A stretch of 64,000 nt of DNA, taken from NCBI RefSeq assembly GCF_905475395.1, contig NC_058342.1:35484140-35548139 (forward strand), in the 5' to 3' direction. A program made the translations under genes and the position numbers. Positions 11,771-23,799 of the stretch are shown here, piece by piece. The notes beneath the pieces are model-generated. The model saw nothing but the letters and a program-made list of their open reading frames with translations. It had not been told where the DNA came from and ran no database searches. The stretch is from Chrysoperla carnea. Taxonomy: Eukaryota; Arthropoda; Insecta; Neuroptera; Chrysopidae. Position 1 is the first letter of the stretch. Each line of letters begins with the position of its first letter.

Positions 11771-14426
11771 ATGATGACTGGAATGATACATTGTCAGTTA
11801 TGGATGGGCAGTGTAAGAAAATATATTTTTAATAAATCCAAGTGTGCCGAATACAAAAAAATAACCTCTTGTTTGTGTTTTGTTTTCAGTTAGAACCATA
11901 CATGACGGAAAGTTTCATAATGTTAGCATTTCAAAAAATGGGCGAACATCCACAAAATGTGAAAGTAATGCGAAACAAATTCACGGGCGAACCAGCTGGA
12001 TATTGTTTCGTACATTTTCCAACCGACGAACAAGCAATTGATGCAATGCATAAATTAAATGGTAAACCAATACCGGGTACAAATCCAATTGTACGATTTC
12101 GTTTAAATAATGCAAGTAGCACGGGTCGATCACTTTTAGAACGTGAATTTTCTGTTTGGGTCGGAGATTTAAGTCCAGATGTTGATGATTATAGTTTGTA
12201 TCGAGCTTTTGCGTCACGTTATAACACGATCAAAACTGCAAAAGGTAAGTTGGCTTTAATCTTTGTTATTTGTAAATATCCATTATTGTTATCTAGGTTT
12301 TCTATTTGGATTTTATTAAAGATAAGATACCTAGATTTCTAGGAATGTTTAGAACAGTCGAAAATATAAAATCAGTTTATTTTCTAATTTGATTAAAACC
12401 ACTTGATAATTGATAAACTTGTTGATAATCAAATTTTAGCCTAAAAAAGTGATTATTATTTTGAAACGCCGACATCTCGAAATCGATAAGGTTAGGTGAA
12501 AGAATCGGTAAGACAAAATTTGTTTCGAAATATTCAAAATATTAAATCTAATTTTAGTTAAACATTTGGCGGAAATCACACTATTATCGTTAATTTTGTC
12601 AAAATCAAATTTGCATCAAAATAACGAACTTTTTGAACGGTTTTAATCTAAAAAAGGGTGAGGTTCAGCAAAAATTGTCAAAAGGACAAAGAAATGCTCA
12701 AAATATAACATCCAATTGTTTGTATTTTTATAATTTTTCAGCACGTTTGATTCTCAATGGGAGGAGTTTTGACCCTCAAAACCCCTCCCATGAGGCAGGC
12801 CCTCATAAGATGTTAATTACCTCATTGATTTTGAAATATACAAAAATGTCATTTATCACGAAAATTTAATATTTGAAAATTCGTTTATTTGAGGTTATGC
12901 TGTCAATTTTAAAGCAGCTAGAATCTACACACGGTGGGGTCGAGCTAGCACGGGTCTGCGAGTTTCACTGTTCATTCACTGATCCTCGTGTTGTTCATGT
13001 CTTTAACAAGGTCAATTTAGCCCGAATTTGCGGTTTTTTGGTTCTTGGGTTCATTCAGAGAACCAAGGGTTGGCCATGCCTCTAATGAGGTCGAGTTAGT
13101 TGGGATTTTTTGGCCCGTACGTTCAACCTGCGATCCACGAATTTATTTATTAATGCATTTCAAAATAAGTGCAAAAATTGTTATTCACAGTTCTATGATA
13201 AATAAAAGCTTTCATTCACGCTAAATTAAATCTGAGGAAAGCTCAAAAAATTTAGATAATATTCTGTTCACGTTAATCATCTACTTCAAATTACCTTAAC
13301 TTGAGATTCGCCCTGAACACACAGTATCCGAATAACCACAGCTTTTATTAAATCCTAATAACTCTGCTTCTTTCGAGGACACGGATTGTACTGAAAGAAT
13401 TTGCAGAAGAATTTTTCAGCACAGATTCTAGGGACTCGTCCTCAATACCTATTTTTATTCAACTATTTAAATTCGAAATTTAATTCTAACGAAATTTTTT
13501 GTTCCAGTGATTCTAGATAACTCCGGATTTAGTAAAGGCTACGGATTTGTTCGGTTTGGTAGTGAAGACGAACAGAAAAATAGTTTAACGGCAATGAATG
13601 GTTACATTGGTTTAGGCAGCAAAGCCTTAAAAATATGTAATGCAGTACCAAAACCAAAAGGGGCAACCACAATATCATCCCCACCACAAAGTACCACCAC
13701 ACTATCGCCAGCACCCTCAAATTCTGCACCTCCAGCACAAACGTACACGACACAATCCCAAGACTATTCACAGTATTATGATCCGTCCGCGTACTGGCAA
13801 AATTACGCTTGGCAAGGTTACTACGATCAGACACCTGAGTTTTGTCAATCGACCACGGAGAATGTGTTAATTGATACGTCTGCGTTGAGTGGTAGCTCCT
13901 CGTATAATGGGCATGGTATACATACTTCTCATAGTTCTTTACCAGAACCAACTCAAGCGAAAATTGACGATGATTTAGAATTAATTGGTATGTATTTCAA
14001 AATTTATTGCTTCTCAATTTATCCTTTAGAATCTTCTTCTTGAAAAGTCCACTCATGGTTAATCCGGCCCTGCTTACCAAATGTCAAAATACAGAACAGT
14101 CTTGTACAAACCAACAAAATGGCGGGATATTCAAAATTAACATCGAAAATAGAACATCCTTTAAACAATTATAAAATTTCAAATTATTGAATTTTCAGAA
14201 CACTCAACGGCTTTGGATGTAGATAAACTAAATAAGGAATTATGTGAACAGGATAAAGTTTTATGGGATTCCTTAGAAAGTTCTAAATGGTTACCGTGTG
14301 AAGGTCTGTTAGAAATTTGTTAACTTTATTTAATATCAATCACTATATTTTGTAATTATTTTAGAAAAAAATTTTGATTTCCATGAAACGTTTAAGGATT
14401 GTTTAAACGATGTGGAAAATCCTTAA
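11771..14426 (+). CDS. TRNAU1AP: tRNA selenocysteine 1-associated protein 1-like (SECp43), RRM protein, 5 exons
   Basis: Exons: 11771-11812, 11890-12244, 13508-13987, 14199-14303, 14365-14426 (TAA). The model gives 347 residues, with all introns GT-AG and in frame. The start is the first of two adjacent ATGs; 11774 is an alternative. The opening CQLWMGSLEPYMTESF is the RNP2-like start of RRM1. GEPAGYCFVHF is its RNP1, FSVWVGDLSPDVDDYSLY begins RRM2 and SKGYGFVRF is its RNP1. The region after RRM2 is Pro/Thr/Ser/Gln/Tyr-rich, followed by a short acidic C-terminus. In animals the family associates with selenocysteine tRNA and the selenoprotein machinery; some insects have lost selenoproteins but keep relatives, so the substrate here is inferred. 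AATAAA at 14768-14773 is the likely polyadenylation signal. Confidence 0.9.
12245..13507 (+). other. Intron 2 of the TRNAU1AP-like gene
   Basis: A 1263-bp intron with donor GGTAAG and acceptor TTGTTCCAG. No nested gene is recognised. It contains open frames without domain features (12633-12869, 12873-13085). It splits RRM2 just before the strand carrying VILDNSGFSKGYGF. Confidence 0.8.
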
Positions 14427-14537
14427 TTGTTTTATGAAAAATTGTACAATTAATTAATTTTATTTTATATGAATTATGTGTGTAGAATGTGTTTTAACAC
14501 TTTAGTACAATGAAACTTAAAATTAAAAAGGAAAAAC

Positions 14538-14663
14538 TTAATGCATCTTTGAAATTTTCCACAATCCAAAAAAAAATCGACCTCTTAGGGGCATACCTTT
14601 TTCGACTTTCTTAAGTTTTTACAACCCAATAAACAATTGTGGAAAATTTCAAATATGCATTAA
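14538..14663. mobile_element. Hairpin MITE inside the TRNAU1AP-like 3' UTR
   Basis: 126 bp bounded by 28-bp inverted repeats with one mismatch, TTAATGCATCTTTGAAATTT at the left and its mirror ending ATATGCATTAA at the right. It lies between the stop codon (14426) and the AATAAA at 14768, so it is probably transcribed and would form a stable hairpin in the mRNA tail. A related terminus (TTAATGCATCTTTGAA) recurs at about 51774. Confidence 0.7.
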
Positions 14664-14806
14664 TTTTTGTGCTTTTAGATATTTAGTTGAATTGTACTAC
14701 TTAGAAATAATCTAACTTTAGTTATTTTTATATTGTATTAGTTACTAATCATGTTTGTCGACATTTAAATAAAAGAATTTATATCGTAATGGTATACTTC
14801 AAACAA

Positions 14807-15349
14807 CGAGTCCAGAAATTTATCTGATGGGAAAGATGTATTTTAGTCTGGATAACTGTTCACAGTTTTAAAATAAATTTGATTTAGTTTGTGGACTCCA
14901 AAGTAATTAGAACTAAAAGCCAATCCAAGATCCAAAGTCTCCCAGATGTGGCTTCAAAACGCTCCACTCATAGACCATCAAGCAATAGGGTCTTTTTTGG
15001 GTCAATATTACTTTTTATGGGGTTTTTCTTGTTTCAAAACCTGAGATAAAAGATTTTGTAATTTTGAAGCACAAGTTTCTAAGATTATTTTATAAAATCT
15101 ATTTTAAAGCGACATCGGTTAAAATCCTGCAAAGAACACTCTATGCCGAAATTTCTGGCTAAACAACTTCAAAACTACCTCTCAAATCTTTAAATGAAGT
15201 AAATTTTTTGTTTGTTTTTGAGTTCTAATTACACAATATGACTTTAAAGATCGGAGTAGTCCTTAGTAAAACCTTTTTTGAGGACTAGATCGGAGGTCAT
15301 ACTTTCCTCGACTAAAATACATCTTTTTCACATGGACAATTTCCTAGAC
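14807..15349. mobile_element. Probable non-autonomous inverted-repeat element
   Basis: AAGATGTATTTTAGTC near 14832 is matched in inverse by GACTAAAATACATCTT near 15303. The similarity extends outward imperfectly (CAGAAATTTATCTGATGGG against the inverse of the right flank). A second inner pair (TAATTAGAAC near 14901, GTTCTAATTA near 15223) suggests a degraded foldback structure. There is no coding content. Boundaries are approximate. Confidence 0.5.
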
Positions 15350-17347
15350 TAAATTCCTTAAAATCGAGTACTTTTCCTTATCATACCTGTACGTATCCTA
15401 CCTACGTGTCCGTTAGTCTGTCCCCATTTATTTGGAACAGATTTGGAAAAATATTCGATTGGACAAGGGTGGCAGACGAGGTCAAGTTCGAATGGGAAAT
15501 TTCTCAAAATCCTTGCACAGGAGATATTTTAAACCACGAAGTGGAATGGTAAGTCTTCGATAGACCCAAAGGCTCATGTCAATACCAACGGGCTGTCATT
15601 TTTGTTACATAGCGCGACTCTTTGTAACCTTGTGCCTACTTTGCCTTATGGATAATCCGCCTCTGTCTGATTATAAAATTTAACTCTCCTGGGTTACGAT
15701 ATTTTCGATACTTAGCATGTCTACGTGAGGAATTCTTCATTCATCTTAGGTTTCTGTCGCCCTTTTACGCTTGGATAAATTGGAAGGTAACGTATAAATA
15801 AAAAACGTCAATAAAAGTATTGTTTTTAGTAAACAATTTTGTATTTCGAATAAATAAAATTTTAACATTAGAAAAATTATAAAAAAATATGATATTTTAC
15901 AAAGTGTCTCAGAAGTCGCGTAACCTAAACATACCATTTGTGAGAGGAATTCTTTCTTGTTTGTACTGTAGCTTTGTTTCCAGCACACGGCATAAGAAAA
16001 CATATCTATAATAGTATATCTTTCTTATACACATTGCCGAATGTATACATATACATCTAATCTTGCTCACGGTATAATTTCAATGTACGTGATTAAGCGA
16101 CTTTTGGGAGACTTCATATTACTTAATTATGTAGTTTTAAATTAGGGGTGTCCCAAATTTTAGATTTTAGATATTTCGCTGGTAAAGAACACATTAAATA
16201 TATGAAAAAATCTCGATATGGCCCGTATCGAAACAAAAAACAATAAATGTTAACGCAAAAAACAGAACGGCTAATTTTTTTATTCAATAAATGATTTGTT
16301 CAGTTTAAAATGGTTCCGAAAAATTTTCAAGCAACTTTCTGTGATTTTCTGTGATTTTCATTCAAGAATATTTTTGTAATTGTTATTTTTTTACGAATAA
16401 ATATTATTTTTTCATATATCGAGTATTTTGTATATAGGGTAAAATCCTCAAAAGTTTGGATTTCACTAAGGGGTGTGTTATCTGTCACCATATCGCAGCC
16501 CCAAACATATTCATTAACCGGCTTCCATTGACATCTGTTATGACATAGATTGTCGTTCTAACTCGACACCCATAATTTAAACATGTTTCCGATTTCGAAT
16601 TACAGGGTGGCGATTTACTGAAATTTCTTTTCAATGATTATTGCAAAAATTTCCCACATGGTTTTGGAAATCTTGAAATTCGATAAAAAAGACAAAAAAA
16701 ACCATTTTCTATGGTAAATTGAACCCAAAACAAACGGAAAATTTGTGGTTAAAATTGATGAAAAATATATAATCTCCGAAGAATCAGCTTTTTTAAAATA
16801 TTTAGATTTTCCCAATTTGCGATCATTATTTTCGCTGACATATAGTAAAATTTCTTGACTTCCAGGTTTTCCAGGTCGATCTCCACCCTGATTAATATGT
16901 TTTTTTATTTAGAATTATGTTTTTTTTTTTGTTATTAAAGCAAGTGTGTCGAAATTTCGCTAGAAATTCGTTGATCAAGGCGAAATTATTATTATTTTTT
17001 TTGTTAAACGTTTTGGTCAAAGGCGAAACATTTTTTTATGGTTATATTGCGCAAGTTTTTGCACATTTCTAGAATTTTATTTTCGCCTAAAAGGCGATTT
17101 TCTTATAAACAGTGACGGATTTAAATTAGCTTTCAGTTTAACGCATCAGAGGTATCAATGAAGTTTCCGGTCTTCAAAATTCAATTCTAGAGGAATTTTT
17201 TACCATCTTCCCTCGCTGATACTTTAATTTCCTGGCATTTCCAGGTTTTCCAGCTTTAAATCCGTCACTAATTTTAAAAAATTTGTTAAAAATTGATATG
17301 CTATCTAATAATTAGGGCGAGAATTAAAGAAGAAAAACAAAGAATAA
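15350..17347. other. Intergenic DNA between convergent genes
   Basis: No supported gene. It is AT-rich with T-runs. TTTATT at 17077-17082 (AATAAA on the minus strand) could serve the convergent TXNDC9-like gene. The open frames at 15746-16003 and 16615-16815 lack domain features. Confidence 0.45.
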
Positions 17348-19695
17348 TTAATCGGAATCATCATCAGATGAATCACTACTTCCTTCTCGGATAACTTTAC
17401 GACGATGTGTGAGAACTTTCTTCTTTTTCTGTGTTGGTGCAACAAGATCCTCGTTCTGAATGATTCCACTCGTATGTAAACGATACAGTAAAGCTTCTGT
17501 GCTTTTGTTACTGATATCGATAATATTATCGAAACGTTGAATTTTTTCGATGATATTAAATTCTTGGATTAAAATTAACACTGGAGTTTTCGTTAAATTT
17601 AATCGTTCTGGAACAAACAAACAAAATCTATATATTAGCTTGGCTCGAATTAATTTTTGAGGGGCAGGCTATACTTCTTTAAAATATTGGAATCTCGATT
17701 TTTTGGAATTTTTGTTTCGAAATTAGATAAAACTTAGTTTATAAGGTTATTTTAACCCAAAAAATTCAAAAATTGAGTTCATTTGACGATTATGAGCGCA
17801 GTTTCTGAGAAAAACGATATTTCATATCGATGTTTGGCGTTATCTCGAAAAATAATCGCCCAGTCGTTAAATGAACCCGATTTTTGTACTTTTCGGGTCA
17901 TGATTATCTTATAAACTGAGTTTTATCGAAATTTGAAACACACAAAATTTTTCGATTTTCTTAAGGGGGTACCCCTTTGCAAAAATCGAAAAAATCAAGA
18001 AAAAATTGTTTGTTTCGGAATTGGATAAAACTCAGTTTATAGGGTAATTTTGACCCAAAAAATTCAAAAATCGAGTTTATTTGACGATTGGGCTAGTAAA
18101 TTTTGAAAAAAACGAGTCCTTGGATCGATTTCTGGCGATATCTCAAAAAATACCCGTCCAATCGTTAAATGAACCCGATTTTTGAATTGTTTAAGTCAAA
18201 TATACCTTAGAAACTGTGTTTCATCAAATTCCGAAACATAAAAATTTTTTCGATTTTTTGCAATTTTTTGAAGGGGTACCCCTTGAAAAAAATCGAAAAA
18301 ATCAAAAAAAATTTTCTGTTTCAGAATTCGATAAAACTCAGTTTATAAGGTAATTTTGACCCAAAAAATTCAAAAATCGAGTTCATTTGACGATTGTGCG
18401 CATAGTTTCCGAGAAAAACGATATTGCAAATCGATTTTTGGCGTTATCTCGAAAACTAACCGCCCAATCGTTAAATAAACCCGATTTTTGTATTTTTCGG
18501 GCCAAAATTAGCTTATAAACTGAGTTTTACCGAAATTTGAAACATACAATATTTTTCGATTTTTTGCGATTTTCTTAAGGGGTACCCCTTAGCAAAAATC
18601 GAAAAAACAAAGAAAAAATTTTTTGTTTCGGAATTGGATAAAACTCAGTTTATAAGGTTATTTTGACCCAAAAAATTAAAAAATCGCGTTTATTTGACGA
18701 ATGGAAGAATAGTTTCTGATTTATCGCCTAAAATCTTAAAAAAAAATTCCTGAAACGGATTCGAGAAATCGTAAAAAAAACAAGTATTGATAAAATTGAG
18801 AAATCATAAAAAGATTGATTCCGATTTAAATAAAAATCATTGCCCAGTGTACTTAAAACCAAAATTAGAATCCCGTGATTAATGGTTTCAGACGCCTGAG
18901 GAAAGAAAATTAAATGAAAAAACTTACTCATTAAAAATGGACACGATTTAACATTGATTTTCGCAATTTTACATTCCAATAATTTTGGAGCAATAATATT
19001 GATGTGATGATCCAAAATTTTACTTTCAATTGTATCGTCCGAATACACCAAAATGATACATTTCTCTGATGTTTTGGTTGTTGAGAAAAACTCTTTTTCA
19101 TCTTTCAGCTCAACAACTATTCCATGACCCTATAAATATTTTTATTCAAAATTAAAATATGATAACTTTTTGGACATTACTTCAAAAGAGATCATTTTAC
19201 CCGCAACCCAAATAGGACCTAAACACTACAAGAATCATTCTTAACTGACTTTGAGAAGCGATTTACAAGATTTCGCTTGAAATCGCACACAAAAACGGTT
19301 TCAATAATACGCATCATATCAATAATTAATGTAAAGCTTTGACAAAAAACTTTGTAAGCACCTTGTTAAGAATAGGACCCAAGGAACCTAAAAGGTGACT
19401 TTGAGCAACGAACTTTTTGGACTAAAAAGTTTTTTTTATGGCTGATTGAAATATTTTTCATTTATAGAGGTTTAACTGTAATAAATAGAAATAAAACAAA
19501 GTGGAAACTGACCTTCTTTTTCCATTCAATCTGTTGTGCAGCTTTTTCCTTCAAAAGTTTTAACCTTTGATTACGAATTGTTTCCAAATCATCAACAGAT
19601 AAATTTCTCAATTGATCAATTTGCTGATCTAATTGATTTTCCACAGTTTCCACAACTTGACTTATAGCTGCTTCCATATTATTAATCGGTGCCAT
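17348..19695 (-). CDS. TXNDC9: Thioredoxin domain-containing protein 9-like (phosducin-like co-chaperone), 3 exons
   Basis: Minus-strand exons: 19513-19695 (ATG at 19695), 18928-19129, 17348-17607 (TAA). The joined CDS is 645 nt, or 214 residues, close to the ~226 of vertebrate TXNDC9. The N-terminal half is a helical, Gln/Glu-rich segment ending IEWKKKGHGIVVEL, equivalent to the EW..KGHGEY.E signature of the family. The thioredoxin fold follows: CIILVYSDDTIESKILDHH, then INVKSCPFLM, then a TPVLILIQ strand with the conserved cis-Pro position. There is no CxxC redox pair, as in the family. The C-terminus is basic, then acidic (SSDSSDDDSD). Known relatives bind the CCT/TRiC chaperonin and influence actin and tubulin folding in the cytosol; that role is inferred. 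The second intron is filled by a satellite. Confidence 0.88.
17690..18720. repeat. ~305-bp self-complementary tandem repeat in a TXNDC9-like intron
   Basis: AAAACTCAGTTTATA-type landmarks occur at about 17730, 18026, 18334 and 18641, giving spacings of about 296, 308 and 307. Each unit has two mirror halves: AAACTCAGTTTATAAGGT with TTTGACCCAAAAAATTC, and their inverse further on. GGGGTACCCC lies in the connecting segment between halves. Related sequence occurs at 45175-45490 and 57540-58310. Confidence 0.85.
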
Positions 19696-21235
19696 TTTGA
19701 ACTGGACAAAAAAGAAAAACTTTTCAAAATTTTGACATTTCCAACAATACACATGGTACCAAAATTTACAATTTTTATAAAATAACTGTATTCTTTACAT
19801 AGATTTTGAATGAAATTGAAAATTTATAAAGAAAATTTGCTTACCAATCAAGAAAAATTTATGAATTAAAAAACCGGGTGTGATTTTAAAACAAATTTCT
19901 TTTTATTGTAAGAAAGAATTACGAATTTAATTATTGTGTCAATTTTAGGTTGGTGGTAGTGTACATATATACATATACATAAAAAAAAGCGGTAAATTTA
20001 AAATTTATATGCCACCTCTTTCAAAAAATTCTAGGCACATACAAAAATCGTTAAATTCGTAGATAAAAAATAATGCTTGGTGTTGAGAGAATCACAATTA
20101 GATATTTTAGATGAAGTTTAAATATTTTTTAATAACTTTAAATTTGTAGACGTATATAATTTGAAGTTTCAATTGACCCAAATTATTTTAAACTTAAAAA
20201 GCTGTGTTATTTGGATTTTACGTCGGGTTAAACAAGATTGAAATAATGTATCTACGCTTGCGTTAGTAGTTTTTACTTTCACAATTCCAAAATTATTAAA
20301 ACCCTCCTAATAGGATCGTTTTAAATTTAAAAAAAACCCCAATTTACTCCATTTTTTGTTAAAATGACAGCAAGTTATATAATAAGTTTAGTTCAAAGTT
20401 TGTAACGGAAGAATATTGATTGTTGATTAAGTTCGTTGGAGTTTTTTTTTATTTTGAATTAAAGCAATTTCTTTAGTTTTGGATTGATTCGTCCGTGCTT
20501 TTGCAAATCGAATTTTCTGAAGGTAAAAAAACGGATTATACTAATTTAAAAAAAAATTATAAAATACCAAGAACCATTTTTATATTTGCTATAAAAATTC
20601 AAAGTTTTTAAATTATTTCAAAAAAACTTATTTTGGTAGAGTCCCTTAAGTAAAAAAGGATAAAGATTGGATTGTAACAATTAATTATATTAGAAAGACA
20701 AAGATAGATAATATATGTAAGATGGGATACTTCTAGATCGACTTTATGGTCTATGGATTACCTACGAAATAAAATTAAAAAAGAAATAGAATTTTACAGA
20801 TGTTCTTCATATATTTGGTGTGTGTCTTTGCTAACCAAATGAATAAGTAGCACGATAAAAGCACAGTGGTACCAAATGAATATTAGTAGGAACATGACAG
20901 TTCACACTGTCGATTCAAAGAGCAATAATACAAATTACCTCATACAAAAAAAAGTGTTCTAGCAATAAAATAATCAACAATTACAGTGTTTTAATTTATC
21001 ATTTGCGTTATATATAAAAATTTGTATGTTAAAAATGTTTAAATGTATTCCAAGAAAAAAATCGAATAAAACTGTACATGTAATAGAAAATTGTTTGGTG
21101 CCACTGTGTTTATGAGAAAACTACGGGTATTACACGAAGTTTCTTGAAATCTATATAACATATAAACATTGTACGAACAGAGATTACTTATTCTGTAGTA
21201 GATTTTGCGCAAGCGATACACACATAGACCAAGTC
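19696..21235. other. Intergenic region between divergent transcription units
   Basis: This region lies between the TXNDC9-like start (minus) and the putative promoter at 21236 (plus), and should hold both promoters. It is AT-rich, with no gene or recognised repeat. I could not identify a promoter element for the TXNDC9-like gene. Confidence 0.4.
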
Positions 21236-21268
21236 AGTTGAATTAGAATCGGTAGTGATCGTGGATAT
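21234..21268 (+). promoter_or_regulatory. Core promoter: initiator plus downstream promoter element
   Basis: TCAGTT at 21234-21239 matches the insect initiator TCAKTY, with A+1 at 21236. GGATAT at 21263-21268 sits exactly at +28 to +33 and matches the DPE consensus RGWYVT. No TATA box is seen at -30. The elements are established in Drosophila; the call here rests on both matches having the right spacing. Confidence 0.55.
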
Positions 21269-21734
21269 ATAACGAAGGAGTCAGTGGCTGGTGAAGTTTC
21301 CCGGTAACCGGTCGGAAGGTGTCTGGTCCCGGTATTTTTGTGGGACCGTGCCTTTGATTTGCCTTTCGTCGATTTTAAATTGTGTTAAAAATTTTTTTTT
21401 TTTTTTTTTAAATTTTTTGTGTTATTTTTTTTTTGGTTTGTTGTAACGGTCCAATTTTTTTTTTCGAAAGCCTACCTCTGTGTTAGGCTTCAGAACCTTG
21501 TGAGGTGTGGCTTTGTACCACATTTAGTTTTTTTTTCTTTTTTTTTTTTGAATTTGATAACGGAACATCTCCATGTGCGTGACTTGAGCGCATACGGTTA
21601 AAACTTTTCAACAATCGAAATCACATCGGCAGACTGGACCCGGAGACAACGGGCTATTCTTCAAGTCCATTCGACGATACGGGAGGATTTTGGTGTGAAT
21701 GTTTTTGAGAAAATTTCACTTAAAGTGTTTGATT
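21236..21734 (+). other. Probable non-coding first exon of an unidentified gene
   Basis: A locally GC-richer stretch, against its AT-rich surroundings, runs from the initiator to a strong donor, GATT|GTAAGT at 21735. It contains several T-tracts (21391-21411, 21424-21433, 21529-21550) and no long open frame. ATG at 21571 opens a four-codon frame. ATG at 21699 stays open into the donor (MFLRKFHLKCLI), so translation could in principle start there. No downstream exon is found in the window. The gene is not identified. Confidence 0.45.
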
Positions 21735-22905
21735 GTAAGTAGAATTTTTTTGAATTTTTTTCACACAATAATTGAAGTTTTACAAACTTATAAACTGAAG
21801 TTTTATTTTTAAAATAAAAAGTTTGTTTTATGGGAACGCACAGTTTGAATTCAGCAAATTTATAAATAGAGAATTTATTTCTTCGTGGTTCGGATCTCTT
21901 CTCATAATAAAACTATTTCAAATCTGAATAATGTGTTTTAGCAGGTGTACAGATATTAAAGTTATGTGGAACAGACGGACTGGACCACTGGTCTGTCGCA
22001 CAATGTGACGGACGTATTCACGAATGTTTTAACACAGGAACTAATTTAAAAATGTTGTCTCACTAGGTCACAGGAAAAAAAATCTTTTTTTTTTTTACTT
22101 CTCTCATGTGTCTTTTTACAAATTGGTATGACGTAACCCACAATTGGTAAAATTCAATAAGGATGATGACATTCGGGGTGGAAAATACTGCCAACTTATA
22201 TTAATCAATAAATCCCCAACTGTTCCTATTTTGTTGTATGTCTCGAAGTCGATTTGGCACATACTACCGAAATTCTCGATTGTTAATAACGCCCCGCCGT
22301 CTTCTATAGTAGTATGTGAGTGTGTGTGTGTGTGTTCGTATGTTCGGGACGGCCAGCATTTTCAATCGTTTTGTATCAGTGTTATAAAAACTGTTTTTCT
22401 TTTTTTTGAGTTCAGGGTCCTCTATTTGTTTTTTTTTTTTTTTTTTCATTGAAAGTTTTTTTGAAAATTTTCTTTAATAAAAATCGTGGTTAATATTTCT
22501 AGGTCAGTGGTTTTTTAAATTAGTTTTCCAATAGGTTCAAGGTAACATTACGATGTGATTTATTAACTATTTAAAGCTTCCTTTATTTTTTTTTTTGAAA
22601 AAAGCTCAAATGAATTTTTTTTAAACTTTGATAATATTACTCTTTTTAATGAAGAATTTTGTTAGAATGAAAAAAAATTTAGCTTTAGAGCAAATTAGAA
22701 AGCTTTGAGAGTCTGAGCGAATTTTAATCTCGCCTCTGAATTTATTAGAATCCGGGGCAGAGTATTTCTCTAATTTTCTCATAAATTAATTTCATATGAA
22801 CTCGATTCTTGTCTTTATCGTTCTTTATAGGATAAAGTGTGGCAGAATCAAAGTATTCCTGATTTAAGTTGTTCCTTTTCAAACCATTCTGAGGCCTTTG
22901 AACTT
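21735..22905. other. Putative intron start, simple repeats only
   Basis: No gene is seen. It contains a (GT)n tract near 22319-22334 and long T-runs near 22427-22446 and 22584-22595. Open frames at 22144-22452 cross these low-complexity tracts. Confidence 0.4.
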
Positions 22906-23092
22906 CCCTGGTGGAAAAAATATTTGAAGAAATAATAAGAAATTCCGAAAAAGTCTTAGCAACTTTGAATTTCTCAACGTTTTCGGACTAGTCTAATTCA
23001 GAGTTATTCAGAGTTCTTAATACTTTTTTAAAGTTTCTAAGACTTTTTCAGAGTTTCCTAAGACTTATTAAGACCATTATTTTCCACCAGGG
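22906..23092. mobile_element. Small inverted-repeat element (CCCTGGTGG family), intact ends
   Basis: 187 bp starting CCCTGGTGGAAAA and ending TTTTCCACCAGGG. The inside carries the same TTCAGAGTTATTCAGAGTTC and CTAAGACTTATTAAGA blocks as the copy at 1532-1663. There are no open frames. It is a non-autonomous DNA transposon; I could not assign the superfamily because the flanking duplication is unclear. Confidence 0.8.
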
Positions 23093-23799
23093 TTGATTAA
23101 ATTTATTATCTTTATTTGAAAATCTAAAGGAGGCTTGAGACGATAGTCTCAGCTAAAAACAAAATTGATTCAAAAATTGGGAAAGTAGGGCAGACTGACA
23201 GGCACATCAGTGATTCTATAATGGTTCCTTTTTTTGGGAATGTTAATATTCTGAATACGCCGGTTAAAGGAGTCTAAAAAATTTCAATTCAAAATTATTA
23301 TTTTTGATTTTGTCCAATAAAAAATGTGTCAAAATGTTTGTTGAGTGCGAATATAAACATTGCATGTGTGTTGTTTTAGAATTTCTGGTATTTGAAAAAG
23401 GCAGAAATATACGTAATCGTTATATACGAAATACAAATACAAGCATGCCAAGTAGTAGCGAATATACACACATTATACGAAGCAAGGCAATATCTCGATT
23501 CGTAGTCGTGTAGTCGTACATACCAGCAGTACTCACGACCGCATGTAACGTTGTTTTATTTTAAACAAAGCGCCAACGATTGTTCTCATGATATTAACCT
23601 ATTTTCGAGGTGTATGATATTAAGGTGATTCGTCACTTTCATTTCATAAAATTTGTTCGCCTCTTTATCTTGAGAATCCATTCTCATTTCATTTTCTCCT
23701 ACACTATCAGAAGAAAGTTTAATACTTGGCCACGTAATTTGTTTTTTGGCTTTTGAGAACTTTAAATCACTCACTCTTTTGAGGGTTAAGTTGATTTCT

